In this document: in pieces, positions 1 to 13,182 of the stretch
How positions within the stretch are numbered: the stretch's first letter is position 1
Layout of the letters: every line of letters starts with the position of its first letter
Source of the DNA: Siphlonurus alternatus
Lineage: Eukaryota > Arthropoda > Insecta > Ephemeroptera > Siphlonuridae
NCBI GenBank assembly: GCA_949825025.1
Contig: OX463779.1
Coordinates: forward strand, 33,986,203-34,050,202
DNA length: 64,000 nt
Reading direction: 5' to 3'
The notes under the pieces: model-generated
Seen by the model: only the letters and a program-made list of their open reading frames with translations
Databases searched by the model: none
Told to the model about the DNA's origin: nothing
Program-made: the position numbers and the translations under genes

Positions 1-289
1 GTTAATCAAATGGGACTACAACAATCGATTCTTCGTGTTATCTTACCCTTAAAAAAATAACATGATAAATAATAAAATAATTAAAAGATGCTAAATATTT
101 AATTATTATACTCTACAACTAAACGTATAAAAAAATAAATTATGCTGTGAAAGTATCATGCGCAGGATTCAGTGAAATTTATTTTACCTTTTTCATGGGC
201 AATTCGCAATAACATATTATAAATTATAGAAATTATAATCATAAATTTATGATTATAATTATTGGTACTGTTGAAACCCGAAATATCAT
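1..289. other. AT-rich intronic or intergenic DNA, no gene seen
   Basis: I see no coding exon, RNA gene or clear repeat here beyond short AT runs. If the spectraplakin exon at 44.2 kb is real, this stretch lies inside that gene's first intron. Confidence 0.4.
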
Positions 290-303
290 ATATTTTTAAT
301 TTT

Positions 304-340
304 GGTTGGTTGGTTGGTATTTTGGGGCAATTGACACATT
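304..340 (-). mobile_element. 37-bp 3' end of a retroposon with 14-bp target duplication
   Basis: A 37-bp insert is flanked by a perfect 14-bp direct repeat, ATATTTTTAATTTT, at 290-303 and 341-354. On the minus strand it reads as a short unique piece ending in a CCAA-type microsatellite tail. The same roughly 31-bp core recurs at about 18155-18186, also flanked by a direct repeat. Long target duplications plus a simple-repeat tail fit severe 5' truncation of a SINE or LINE. The family is not identified. Confidence 0.65.
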
Positions 341-570
341 ATATTTTTAATTTTATTATATCAATAGGAAACTTTTTATGCAACGTACATGAAAATTATT
401 GTACCCTGTCCCTTTAATAATAATAATATTAATACTGTACTGTACAGTGTATATACAATACATGTGTGCAAAATGTTTGCATGATGTAGGTATAATTTTT
501 ATCATTCTACGAAATACCAGTTTATTATATGGAAATACCTAAGATGCTGTTATATATTATAATATATGGT

Positions 571-1002
571 AAATTGTCTGAGGGTATTCTGTCCAAGAGT
601 GTTTCGTCTAAGGGTATTTCGTCTAAGGGTATTTCGTCTAAGGGTATTTTGTCCGAGGGTATTTCGTCCAAGGGTATTTTGTCCATGGGTATTTTATCTG
701 AGGGTATTTTGTCCAAGGGTATTTTGTCCAAGGGTATTTTGTCCTAGGGTTAATTGTCCAAGGGTATTTTGTCCTAGGGTAAATTATCCAAGGGTATTTT
801 GTCTGAGGGTATTTTGTCCTAGGGTATTTTGTCCAAGGGTATTTTGTCCTAGGGTTAATTGTCCAAAAGGGTATTTTGTCCTAGGGTAAATTATCCAAGG
901 GTATTTTGTCCTAGGGTAAATTGTCTGAGGGTATTTTGTCCTAGGGTATTTTGTCTGGGTATTATATCTGAGGGTATTTTATCAAAGGGTATTTTCTCCG
1001 TT
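571..1002. repeat. 15-bp minisatellite (GGGTATTTTGTCCAA-like units)
   Basis: About 430 bp of tandem 15-bp units of the form GGGTATTTTGTCCAA occur with variants such as GGGTTAATTGTCCAA and GGGTAAATTATCCAA. In the middle (about 745-930) the variants alternate and suggest a 30-bp higher-order unit. Because 15 is a multiple of three, several frames stay open on both strands and translate to five-residue repeats. I regard these as repeat artefacts, not a protein: there is no plausible start context, splice signal or flanking coding sequence. Confidence 0.9.
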
Positions 1003-4000
1003 TATCCTAATTTCATAGATCTAAACTGTACGTATAATTACATGACAGAAGGTACGAATTTAAAAGGAGAATTGGCATGCTGGATTACTTTTGTATTCAT
1101 TTAATTAACATTATTAGGCATACATAATTAATTTTAATAGTGCACCATATATAACACTCATCTCATTAGCATTGAAATTTTCTTTGTAACAATTTTGCAG
1201 TACATTCACGTTTTACTTTCTGATGGAACTTGACTACAGGCAATTGAAGTAATGTTCATATTTTTATCTTTTTCACCTTAATGTATAATTTACACAATTA
1301 TGCATTTAATTTAGCTGAGAAATATATTTGCGAGCGTAAGCATCTTAATATGAAAAAATCTTTATTCGAGAATTCGTTAATTAATGTGATATAAAATTTA
1401 AGTGGTACATACATACAAACATGCATGTGCATGAAACTACTTTTATTTTTTATGTTTTACAAATTTCTTAAATTGCATAAATATGTGTAACGTTAGTAAC
1501 GTACATTACATACAACATATAACCCTCCAAAAATTGCTCGGTCAATTAATTTAAATAGCAGGCAAAATATTATAAAAACTTAATTAGGGAACTTATTGTT
1601 ATTCAGAAAAAATTCTCTAATATTGAATAACGGTACTTCTTAAAAGCTAATTTTTAACATCATTTTAATCTATAATATTAATAGGAAACTAATATAATTT
1701 CATGACAATATTTTAATGATTTTTATAGTAAAAAAAAAATAATTATACCTGAACAACGTGAAAAACATACTAAAACCACAACATGTACTGTACTTCAATG
1801 TTAATGATGCTGATAGTATTTTTATTTCTTTCCTTAGAGAGATAATTGTTAAGCTAATTATCTAGTCTCCAAAAGCTTGCAATTTAAATATTATGTTCCA
1901 TATTTAGATAGTTAAGCAATTTTGTGAAGTCTAAAACTGCTATAAAGACGCAGAACGTAAATACATGAAAAACAACATCATTTTTAAAACATTTATAATT
2001 AAAACATTTATAAATATACAGCTCACTATTAAAAATAGAGAGTAAAATGTCAAATTAAAATACAATTTGAAAAGTAGCATAACATACCACAATATTTTTA
2101 ACTTTTAATTATTCATACAGCCTCAATAATTAGGAACTATATAGAATAAAATTCTTTGTATTATATAAATTATAATAATTATTACTTGTTTCAAGGATTC
2201 TTGGGTGAATAATTATTTAATTTTCTGAATTTTCAAATATGTAAATCATTGCTTTTTATCTTTATAATAACGTTAGAATACAAAGAAAAAAATTTAAGGT
2301 AAATGAGACCTTATATAGTTATGGTGAGGTTAGACTAAAATTTGTAGTTCCATTCTTAGTTTTATGTTTAATTATAATATATATTCATTTCTATGAAAAA
2401 AAAATCTGTGGAAAAAAACACAAAAATGTCGCGATAGATATTTCCAATTTTTTTTTTTTTTTTTTTATGTAAAAGACAATGTATTACTAGTATTTACATT
2501 TCGTGACATCTTCTAGTTCTCAAGGTAAATTCTTTGGTTTATTATACACAGCATGTCAAATTTAGTTTTATATCTTGACCACATTTCCGAACTTTGACAT
2601 TTCGAATGTTAGTACGTCATTCAAAGTAACAAAAACACAGCACAATCTCCTTGTAATTAGCATAATTATTAAGTTTGGAGCCGTGCGAGGCTTCAATTAA
2701 CTTCCAACTGGTGGGCGGAGGCAGCTGTATGGACACCGACAGTCGCTAGCAACGAGTACGCAAACCTTGCGCCCAAGAATCTCTCACAATGTAGGTACGT
2801 GTTTAACGCGAAGTCTTTGTACTAGCCGCACTACTCAAATAAACAGATAATTAATTCCCATTAATATAAAAATATTTAATGAATCCTAATATAGACACAT
2901 TAAAATTACTTCGTACGTCATATAAACTTGCAAAACTGTTAAATTTGAGCACGTCTGATTTTAAATTATATAATTTACAAAAAAAAAATGCATTCTTTTC
3001 ACAGTCATATTATAATTATATTATATGAAGGATAAATGTAGGTAATTTTGCAAAAACGTGAGGACATATAAATGAAAAAAAAAACAAAAAAAAAATTCAC
3101 ATGAAACATAATTTTTAAGCACATTTTTGTATACTAGTGGCAGAACCAACTTTTTATAATCTAATAATATGATTTTTTTCTAACTTCTACAGAAAATAGA
3201 TAAATTTTTAAATTAATTTGTACAATTGCAAAAATTATTTTTCACTTTTAGTTTGAAACATTCATTATAACATATTAACATATAATATATATGCACTATA
3301 TTGTTATAAAACTGAGGGACTTGCAATTATTTGCAATATAAATAAATAACCAAAAAACACACTAATTCTATAAAAATGACAAGCAAACATAATTTGATGC
3401 ATCATTTTTATAATCTAATATACTACGTCATGCAGAAGTTGAAATTTTACAATTTTTAGAAAAAAATCTTATCTTTATTTATTTTATAACGTCATAATAT
3501 ATTTTTAATTTGAAGAAAAAAAAAAAAGAAAAACAACATTAAAATTGTTTACCTCAGAGATAAACGATATAATGCCTGATTTTGAATGCATTATATTATT
3601 TGGTATATAATAGTTTAACGAATTTGAATAATTAATGTTTAGTTACATCATGCAGCTCTTAAAATATTGACGTCATTGCATAAACATTTTACCTGAGTAA
3701 TTCTAAAAGTACAGCATTGTTTTAGTATCAGAACTTTTGCTACTGGCTATAAAGTACAAGTGTTATAGTTGAGTCATACTGACACAATCGAGGAGATTTT
3801 CAATACCATCTCTTGATGCTTTAGGTAAATTTACTAACAATTTTGAAATACGTAACTACAAAAAGAGCAAAAAAAAAAAGTTTTATTACACAAATTTCTT
3901 ATATATTTTTTTGTTAAATTAATCTTACTACTATCTGACATCCCATGGTTATACATATCTTTTTAGTGGGCGGGTGGTGGTTTATCCGAGAAAATACACC

Positions 4001-4223
4001 GCCGGTGACATGAAAGAGTTTCCACTAGTGATCTAATATAGAGAAAAGACCCTCAGGCGACCAAGCAGAAGTGACTATACGACGACGACACACCTATAAT
4101 TAAAAGTCTGCGTTTTCAAGCACTCGGACTTTAGCCTTGCGTAAATGACGTTCTTGCTTTTGTTTTCTACTGCATATAGGTTTATGGTTTTTATCCTCAG
4201 GCATAATTTTCATATATAAGGCC
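1003..4223. other. Long AT-rich stretch without recognisable exons
   Basis: This stretch is very AT-rich with poly-A and poly-T tracts (for example 2448-2466). GC-richer islands lie near 2680-2790 and 3965-4110. I see no coding exon. The islands could be conserved regulatory DNA or old repeats. Confidence 0.4.
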
Positions 4224-4231
4224 ATATGTAG

Positions 4232-4426
4232 CAGGCTCGGACTGGCCATAAGACTGGGTCAGAGATCCCTGACTAGCCTCTCCACTTTTTAACACAGATG
4301 GTATACAGAAGTGGCCTCAGACCCCCTTCCAGGTGAATTTTGAATTTGACCCCCTTCCAGATGGCCCCTGCTGCCTGTAATGCCTATATGGCTCTGGCTG
4401 ACCCGTAGCTTCCCCGTCCAGGCCTG
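4232..4426. mobile_element. hAT-type MITE, 195 bp
   Basis: The left end reads CAGGCTCGGACTGG and the right end, reverse-complemented, reads CAGGCCTGGACGGG, so these are imperfect terminal inverted repeats starting with CAGG as in many hAT elements. The flanking octamers are ATATGTAG (4224-4231) and CCATGTAG (4427-4434), matching at six of eight bases, consistent with a decayed 8-bp target duplication. The interior is non-coding. Confidence 0.65.
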
Positions 4427-4434
4427 CCATGTAG

Positions 4435-7400
4435 AGTTAGTTTATTTAACCAAGTCCATAAATTTAGTAAATGCTTGTGACAGCTTATGAATAAAAATGT
4501 AAATCATAACAAAAGAAATATAAATAAAGCTTAAGTTGTGTACAAATGAATAAAATTTAAATAGGAATTAAATGACATAAAATTAAATCAATACAGGATA
4601 CGCCAGAATAGCTGACGTGATAAAATACTTTACACGCAAAGGTGAGTACAAAGTATACAAAAAAAACTGTTTAAATTGTTTTTCCGTATTGGACCATAAA
4701 TGAAATGAAATCTTATGGCTTAATTATACATGCATGATTACACTTATTATAATATAAAATATAATTACACGTAATATCCTATTTTTATTAGTTTTGAGCA
4801 ATGAACCAATTAAAAAACTTACAAAAAACTTTTTACACGATATTTAATATTTTTCTTCTATATTTTTGTTTATCTAAAGAATTAATTCCTTGCATTATAT
4901 ATACTAATTTCAAGAATGTGAAGAAGCAGTTGATCTTTAGCCATTAACATATTATAGTATTATCAATTGCCAGCTATTTACTAAAGTATATAAAATCTTT
5001 AATTTATATAATTATCCGGGCATGATATACAAAACACGTAATTATCATAATTATGACAACATTATATTTACTTAATTTGAAATTATATAACACAGCATTA
5101 CACGGCAAACATATTGGCAAAAAGAAGCAATTTTGTTTTAATAATTATATTATTTAGTTGCCAACTAAGTTAATTTAATATAAGGCTGTTCAAAAATCGA
5201 TTCAAGCAAAGGAAATCAATCTGATGATGAAATAAATATTATTCGCTATAGCCTCCGCGCCCTCTGCTGGTATTGATTAATTCTGCAATGAATGTATTCA
5301 AAAATTCAAAATTTAATTGGCATTTATACAATACATACTTACATGCAGTAATATTATACATATATTAATTTTTCATGAGTTTCATGACTGTTTCTTATAT
5401 ACCCACAATTTTATAAAAGTAATTTTCTCGACCTTTTAAGTGCAAAATACTTCATAAATTATTAATTACTTGCGTCACTTATATACGTGATACTAAAAAA
5501 GAATGTATCGTGTATCCACATATTTTAACTTCAATTTTATTATAGTTAATAAAGTACTTATAAAAAGATCATGTACATACATAATTATTGTTGTATATAA
5601 TAAAGTATTATTATAAGAATTTTATAGAATATATATAAAAAATATAAAATTTCGTCACATTATATAATATAAAACATTCAATTGATAACTATTCAAATTG
5701 TTATTATATATATTACATTATATTTTATTGATATTCAATCCTCAAATAAAGTAATGTGTTGCTAGTCATTAAATGCAATAAATATACGGTGTAATAAACC
5801 AATATTACAATTATTACATGTCGTTCGTTATACTAGCTCCTCGCGTGTGCAAGTGCAGCGCATGCAAGCGATCGAGATTCGATTTGTGTTGTTGTCGGTT
5901 GTCAAGGTAACCTCCTGGCCACGTGACATAATTGCAATGACACTCTCAATCTCAAATTTGAATGCACCGTCATCACGATTTGTAAACTTTTGCTTCAAAG
6001 AACACAGGGTGTAGGTGAGACGGGTGAGGTGCAATATGAAAATAAATAATCTTTACGCGCCAGACAATTTTACAGTAAAAATAGCCTCCTGTTCTTTGCT
6101 GCCATCTAGTGGTTTATTCTTCTACTACTTATAATTTGTTTACTTTCCGAGGCTCAATCAAAATTACATTATCGTATTTTTGAAACAATAATAATGTTCC
6201 ATCGTCAATGTGATAATTTAAAAAAATAATAATAATTAAATTTATGTTTCTATGCAACAAAAGGATTACAACAAACATAATGTATTTCCTTTCATAATTA
6301 ATTCAACAATTAATGCCTCTCAGGATATTATATACGCGTATATGTATACGGCGAAGGATTTTCATGAGAGTGATTTATGGCAATAAAATTTAAAGGTTAA
6401 ACTATGCTCTAAATTACACTCAACTATAACTCTGAAAGTTTACAGTATTTAACTTTTTTTATTGTATGACGAATAATTGTCATGGAGAATAATATTTTTT
6501 TTTTATATTTATATAAAAAATAATTTTTATAAAATCCATTGCATAAACTTGCATAATTCCTAATTTACTCACACACAGAATAGCCATATTTGAATATAAT
6601 TATGATAATAAAAAAAAATAATTAAGAGACCATGGAAAACTTGAAAAAACTCGGTAAAAACGCTGTATATGCCACAAATGCATTTTCTCATTGCATTTAA
6701 TTACTAATTATGAATATTTCCTAATAAAGAGGAAGTTTTGTATCCATGAAGCTGTTTTCACATGTATACGATAATACCGACAAAAAATTAAAGAAAATAA
6801 TTCAGGCATTTTTTTTTATTTTTTTTTTATGACAGTTTTGTTAAAAACTATTTACATAAAAAAATGCATATTATACTCATGCGCACACGCTTAATTGCAT
6901 TGAATTAAATTCAAGCATTGGGATATTACATTTTTACATTGCATGCTGAAAGTCATGTATGGTAACAACAACATAAAAACAAGAATACAACAAAAACACT
7001 ACGTTAGATTACACAACAATTAAGTGCTGTGTACAGAAAGTCATGCTCAATAATTAAGCTCTCACGTCTGGCGGAAATGCGAATTGTTGCACGAGACGTT
7101 ACATCACGAGATACCAGGCAAGTGAGAATTGCGTCACACCGGGTAATTTGGAGACAGATGCGACACGAGCTTCACATATTATTATTATCTCTGGAATGCA
7201 GACCGAAAACAATTGCGAGTAGGAGGACCACCGTGTGCAATTTTTAACTGTTCTTTAATTCGTAATGAAACTGAAATGGTCATGGTCCTCATGGGATTAA
7301 ATTAAACGTTTAAACGGTATTATCATGGTGTGCGGGAAAATAAAAATTATACAATAAAATGATTTAAATTGCAGATTTTTTTTACTTATTATATTGTGCA

Positions 7401-10400
7401 GTTGTAGGGTGAAATCTATATTGCCCATTTTAGATTTTATTCTTCAATAAAGAACTTAACAAATTAGACATTTTTTTCCATCAAATAATAATTAATGATT
7501 AACGATGTAATTTTATTTCTAAAAAATTAAATATTTAATTAATTCTTCACTAGTAGTATTGAAGTCCCCGCTTATGTACATGAGACTATTTATACGTATA
7601 TTGAAACCACTTTAATCAAATAAAGAGTTATTGCAATGCAGTTATTTATTAATATATATTATTATATTGATAAAATTGATAGATTTATGTATTATATTTA
7701 TTTATTTACATCAGCAAAAAAGTAAAAATTATATGAGCCCAGTTACCAGTAGTGTTGCAGATGAACTCTAAACTTTTACAATATTAATTGGAATGATTTG
7801 CAGTAATAAATATAGCTAATTTACCGTAAATCTTAAATTAAACTGCCAAGTTTCATGTTCGTTTGCTGGCATGGCATTGTGTGAAATATGAATATAACAA
7901 GCTAGTTTTATGCATAGGAAATTTATGAAACTGATGATGACGATGATGATATGTCATGTTATATTACAAGAGTAGCAATTTAAAACTATTTATTACATAA
8001 AAAATATTATAATAATGTTTCCTGACATGTATTGAAAATTCACCTCGAGGCTTGTGAATTTGATATAAAAAACAATTGAAAATAAAATGCATTGTTTTTT
8101 TCAGGGTGACCCTAGGCTATCTAATAACATCCGGATACTATAAGTACCGAGCATTAATTTTGTTATATATAATTTTGTTATTATTTATATCGATGGCTCT
8201 AAAGTGATGGTTAAAATGATATCTTATGTATTTCTATACGTCTTAAGTTTTGGTATTAACAACTGCTAATGCATAGGCTGAGTGCCATACATTATACTCT
8301 CTCATTATACTTTATAAATATACAGTATATGCCCTCTGCTTGTTACCCTTAATATGTTGTTAGCAAAAAAAAAAAAAACAAAACAAAAAAAGAGAAAAAA
8401 AAAAAAAAAACATTTTTTGTTCCAATTATGTCAAGATGGTTGCATATCTACTAGGTAATCATGGAGCAGTTGAGGTTAACATAAGAAGCCCTCGATGCCT
8501 ACCTATAAAAATAAACAACCCACTATATATTTTATTATTTCAGAACTATGAATATTATTATAAGTAATAAACAGTGAGATAATTTTTCAATTTCCTGCAT
8601 TATAAACTTCATTACTCGCCATATTTTTGTTTGCACTTGCATCCATTGTTTACTTTGATGTAAAATTAAGATAAGTAAACAATGCTAAACAAGTCATTGA
8701 GATGTACATTGTAACAATGAATGAGTGAGTGTCATCATTACGAATATCATTGTCAAGTCATGACATTTTACGTCATTGTTTTTATAACATTTGAAAGGTC
8801 TTAATTAAAATTATTTACATCTCTCTGTTTAAGATAGATAGATATGTTCATAAAAACACACACACTGACGATTCTCAAGTACTTTGATGATAGCTTTACA
8901 CGTTTCGGAAGCACACAATGTTAAAGTTGGACTACAGTCTTAATTTAGTCCCAGACTACCACTTAAGTCCTGAATTAGAACTTTACTATCTTAAAATTCA
9001 TTTAGTTGGTGATACAAGCCCTTATTCAATTATTCAATTAAGAGCATAATAACAATCATATAATAACTGGAACATAATTAAGCGGATGGTGAATATTGGA
9101 AATGAAGTGTGCAGAATCATTTCTATACATGTATTTTGCCTTAAATTACCAAAAACTATTCATCCAGATGCTATATTTTACTGTATATTAAAATATTAAT
9201 TCTGACAGAAATAATATATTTTCTGCCTTATGTATCAGAGCAAACAATAACACTATAGCTGATAAGAAATTAATTAAAGTATAAAAAAATGATAAAATGT
9301 GCAAGAATATGTTGAATATTATCTTACGTGATATATTTGGTAAAATTAGCAGATTTTGCCAGCTGTGAATTATTGCGCGGGATTTCCTCGCTATAATGGT
9401 CAGAGGTCACCAGTGCGGCAACGTCCGTCTGCATGTCTGCCAGCACCGCATGATCTTATCAAAGTCGTGCTCAAACTTGGTCCAGCGCAGCCTCCTGTAT
9501 TCTTTAATCTCAGATGATTCGGGATAACGTATAAATTACTGAAATTAAAACAAGAATGAACGATCGATCTCAAAACCAACATAATAATTTAATTTTTAAA
9601 TTGTGCCAATTATAACCATTTAACATCAAAATTAAGCTGTAACGAAATAAACAAAATACATTATAAATATTATTATTATTATACCCTATTTTTCGAAAAA
9701 AATAAAAAAAAAAACACAAATATTTGTATGTTTCATTTGTTGTGTAAAGTGAAAAGCTAATATATAGGTTGCACACGTATTATATTCCAAATTATGAACA
9801 GAATCAAAATCTTCATTAAAATTTCTAATTATTTTAAATACAAAATTGAACATCATTGTTTTATGACGACCATGATGAGGATAAATAGTTTATATTAATG
9901 ACTTCATTATAAACCCATCGTAATTATACTACACTAATAAATTATGTAAACAAACATTGAAGTATACCAAGAATTAAAGCATGTAATTCAACTGCTTACA
10001 ATGCAAGAGTATATACTTCCGATTAAAACGCCCTAATGACCCAGCATACGTTTTCTCTTCCTCTCTTGCACCTAATTATTCATTCCAAACACTGTAAATG
10101 CGGCCCACGCCCAGTCAAAAAGAGCCGAGGCCAACGATACAATATAGGAAATACGAACCAAAAAAAGCAGTCGATTGCTTTAGGGATAAACATAAATCGT
10201 AAAATATCTTTAGTGAAAATTATAATTGTTCAATAACTCCTATAAAAACAATAATTCAAATTTTTATCACGCAATGTTGCCTAATTTTTTTTTCTTGTGT
10301 AACATTTTTTTATATACTTTATATTACAAGGCCATAATTACAATTATACCATAAAATAAATATTTGTGGTACACCAATTGTAAACAGTATACTTGTATTT

Positions 10401-10777
10401 TATACTATAATGTTCACTTCTAGCGCATTGCGGATAAAAAGAAAGTTAAAAAAATAGAATCAGTACAGCACACACAATTGTTTTATGTGTAATTGTGTAT
10501 ACAGAATACTAGAAGCGTGACAGAAATGTCAAATTACATTCCACACATTAAGATAACTTGGCTCATATGAATTATATCTCATAGATAACAGTTAATAAAT
10601 TCCACAGACGATTATTATTAACAGCCACTTATTATCACTATATAGCTGCTATATGAGAATCAAACTATCGTATTATACAATTAAAATCTTTGTGGTTTAA
10701 ATTACAATACAGACCAAGTCAGCTGATTTTACGGTGTTCCCAAAGTCCGATCCAAACCTATGTAAAAAAAAAACTCG
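4435..10777. other. AT-rich non-coding stretch with GC-richer islands
   Basis: No exon can be supported. GC-richer islands occur near 5830-6040, 7080-7240 and 9365-9520. An A-rich tract lies at about 8363-8412. A minus-strand open frame at 5828-6034 has no family resemblance or splice context. The 9.4-kb island is listed separately as a possible relic. Confidence 0.4.
9321..9524 (-). pseudogene. Possible frameshifted coding relic, unidentified
   Basis: On the minus strand, a GC-rich island reads in one frame as ESSEIKEYRRLRWTKF...DKIM. After a one-base shift near 9450 it continues as VLADMQTDVAALVTS...EEIPR. Both segments are charged, helix-like and protein-like. An acceptor-like tract ending in TTTCAG lies just upstream (9543-9548 region), but in this frame the first triplet after it is TAA. 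No family was recognised. It could equally be chance in GC-rich regulatory DNA, because the opposite strand is also open here. Confidence 0.2.
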
Positions 10778-10980
10778 AAATCACCCTTTTGACATTAAAG
10801 AAATTTTGTAAAGGAAAATGAGCTCTTGATTCATTATCAGAAGACCCCTAAATGGAGTCCGGGTAGAAGATGTTTTTAAATCACCCTTTTGACATTAAAG
10901 AAATTTTGTAAAGGAAAATGAGCTCTTGATTCATTATCAGAAGACCCCTAAATGGAGTCCGGGTAGAAGATGTTTTTAAA
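10778..10980. repeat. Perfect 100-bp tandem duplication
   Basis: A 100-bp unit starting AAATCACCCTTTTGAC is repeated head to tail with no differences that I can see (copies at 10778-10877 and 10878-10977, plus AAA). Lack of divergence suggests a very recent duplication or an assembly artefact. No coding content. Confidence 0.9.
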
Positions 10981-12991
10981 ATTATAGATTTATGTTTAAT
11001 AGTAAAGTTACTGAGAAGAGATTCAATTTTGCTAACACAGTGGAGAGTGGCTTATCGAGAAAATTTTCCCGCTATAATATTTATAATGTTCATTTAAAAA
11101 AATTGCAATGGTCTTTATTCAGTTCTTGATGGTTAAATGTATGTATAGAACATTAAAAAAATAACATTAGTATTCAGGTTTTCACTCCAAGAATCAGTCT
11201 CACGAAAAGACCTAGTTTACATTTTTTGTTGTATATTGTTTACATGCTGCACAACTCGTGAATATGAATGATAAAATCTTTCTTAGATCATAAGATTTGG
11301 TAGAAGTCTTTATATATTGCAGGCAAGATGTCAAGATGTTCACAACACTATTTTCATCAATAACAACATGCAGGAGCTCAGTATATACGCTTTGTTTGAA
11401 GTACAGATAAGATTTTTTTCTAACATTATTTAAATATTTCAACATAACAATAAAAGTGACATCTTTATAAGCTCAAGGATTTGAAGCTTATGTGAAGAGG
11501 ATGTTGTGAACATCACAATTTAATTGTACTCTATAGCTTCGTTCCCTCCGTATTGCATTGCGGATTTAGTTCTATGTGTATTTTTTTTTTCTAACAACCC
11601 AACGCCAAAAAAATTGTTGTAAACTTCATGCAGACGTAATAGCTAACGTAACTAAAAATCAATTCAGTTAATGGCTATTTTTTCATCTATACAAAATATA
11701 ATAACATAACTGCCATGTACATAATACGCGTAATTACATATTTTTAATGAGCTTGTGCTCTCCTTTTTGCTTTAATGGTTTACATCTTTGTGTTGTGAAA
11801 AATAGGAACGAAACTTACACAAAAAAAAAAAAAAAAAAAATATTTATATTTAACATCAGTATCAAATTTTAATTCAGCATCAGTTGGGACTGTTGATGGG
11901 AGAGACGATACGATTCACTATACGATTTGCAATTCAGGTAATTCTGCATAAAAACAAAACAATAGCGTGAGTCTGTGTACTTTTGATCCAAGCTTAAAAA
12001 GTTGCATATATTACAGGTCAAAAGCATCTTCATTTAATTGTTATTTGTATACTTTTAATTGTTGCAAGCAACCTAAGCTTTTTTCTTCGTTTTTGTTATG
12101 GTTTACAGTTAATTTTTTTATTAGAACTAATAAAAAAGCACTAAAAAATAACTAAATATTAAGTACTGACATTTTACATTAAAATTGAATACGTTTTAAA
12201 ATGTTTTGCTAATAAATGTGAGACGCTGAGAGTTGCAGTAAACTCTTAAGGCCGGAAACTGAGCGTGGAGGAAGTGCTCTGTGAGGACAAAAAGCGAGAG
12301 TTTATTTCTGGCTGCGCACTCTTGTGTGCCGTAGTTTTATGTTATACTGGGACCCAGTCACCAGGGCCCGCAATAATCATGGCCACGAGGAACTTAGCTG
12401 TGATTCAATGTTACACCTGATTAAATTTCCAGTTGTCCACAGCTTTTTTCTTGCAAACATACGAGTGCCATGCTCACTTTAAATAATCTGAGCCTGAAAA
12501 AGGTCAGTATCAAACAAACTGAGACTCAAAGCCAAATCAGTCCAGGAGTGCCTTAAATACGCAATTTCCATATCAGAAACCCACCCTTAATTATATAAAT
12601 TCGTATTTTCATTGTGATCTTTTAAAAATATTGCAAACAAAATGTGAAATGTTTTGGAAAAAATCCAATGAAACTAATTTATAGAAATTCAAAGCAGATT
12701 AGACGTCATTTATTTCTAAACAAAGCAACTGTTAAATGCAAAATAATTGTATTGACTAGGCCCTCTTAAGACAGTTCCAGGTTGGTTGGGCCTGGGTTTA
12801 CGTTCCGCCCTGAAGGTAACGCTGCGGACTGTCAGGTACGTCTCTTCCCCGCATGGTCAGTGCGCGGAACGGACGATCCAGCAGACAGTGCACGAAACTA
12901 AACATCGAAGAGCCTCCTTGTCTTGCATGCTTGCCAGCATGTTAAATACGCGGCGAGCTCGGTGGAGCGTGGAGAACAATCTCGGTATACA
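10981..12991. other. Non-coding stretch with a GC-richer island
   Basis: AT-rich up to about 12240, then GC-richer sequence to 12990. The later part carries a strong plus-strand donor-like site, CAGGTACGT, near 12832-12840. No supported open frame precedes it, so I do not call an exon. Confidence 0.35.
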
Positions 12992-12999
12992 GGGTGAAC

Positions 13000-13174
13000 C
13001 AGGGGCGGATCCAGCCCGCGGCTTTGGGGGGGGCGGTGCCCTATCCCGCAATGTTAAATTTTGGGGTGGGAGGGGGGCGATGGGTGGGGGGGTGGTAATA
13101 CCTTCAATGTATTTTGGGGCCTTTTGGGGGGGGGGGCGATCGCCCCCATCGCCCCCCCCTTGGATCCGCGCCTG
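13000..13174. mobile_element. hAT-type MITE, 175 bp, with perfect 8-bp target duplication
   Basis: Terminal inverted repeats CAGGGGCGGATCCAG (left) and, reverse-complemented, CAGGCGCGGATCCAAG (right) enclose a G-rich then C-rich interior with long mononucleotide runs. The octamer GGGTGAAC occurs at 12992-12999 and again at 13175-13182. A CAGG... terminus and an 8-bp duplication are hallmarks of hAT transposons. No transposase is encoded, so this is a non-autonomous copy. Confidence 0.9.
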
Positions 13175-13182
13175 GGGTGAAC

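Noticed and set aside
525..1104. Several open frames coding DKIPL, GILSK or RVFCP repeats
   Set aside because: They are the minisatellite read in different frames and strands. There is no independent coding evidence.
5828..6034. 68-codon minus-strand frame
   Set aside because: Low-complexity context, no homology seen, no splice or polyadenylation signals that I trust.
7927..7955. CTGATGATGACGATGATGAT as a ribozyme-like core
   Set aside because: A trinucleotide-like repeat without stem II or GAAA.
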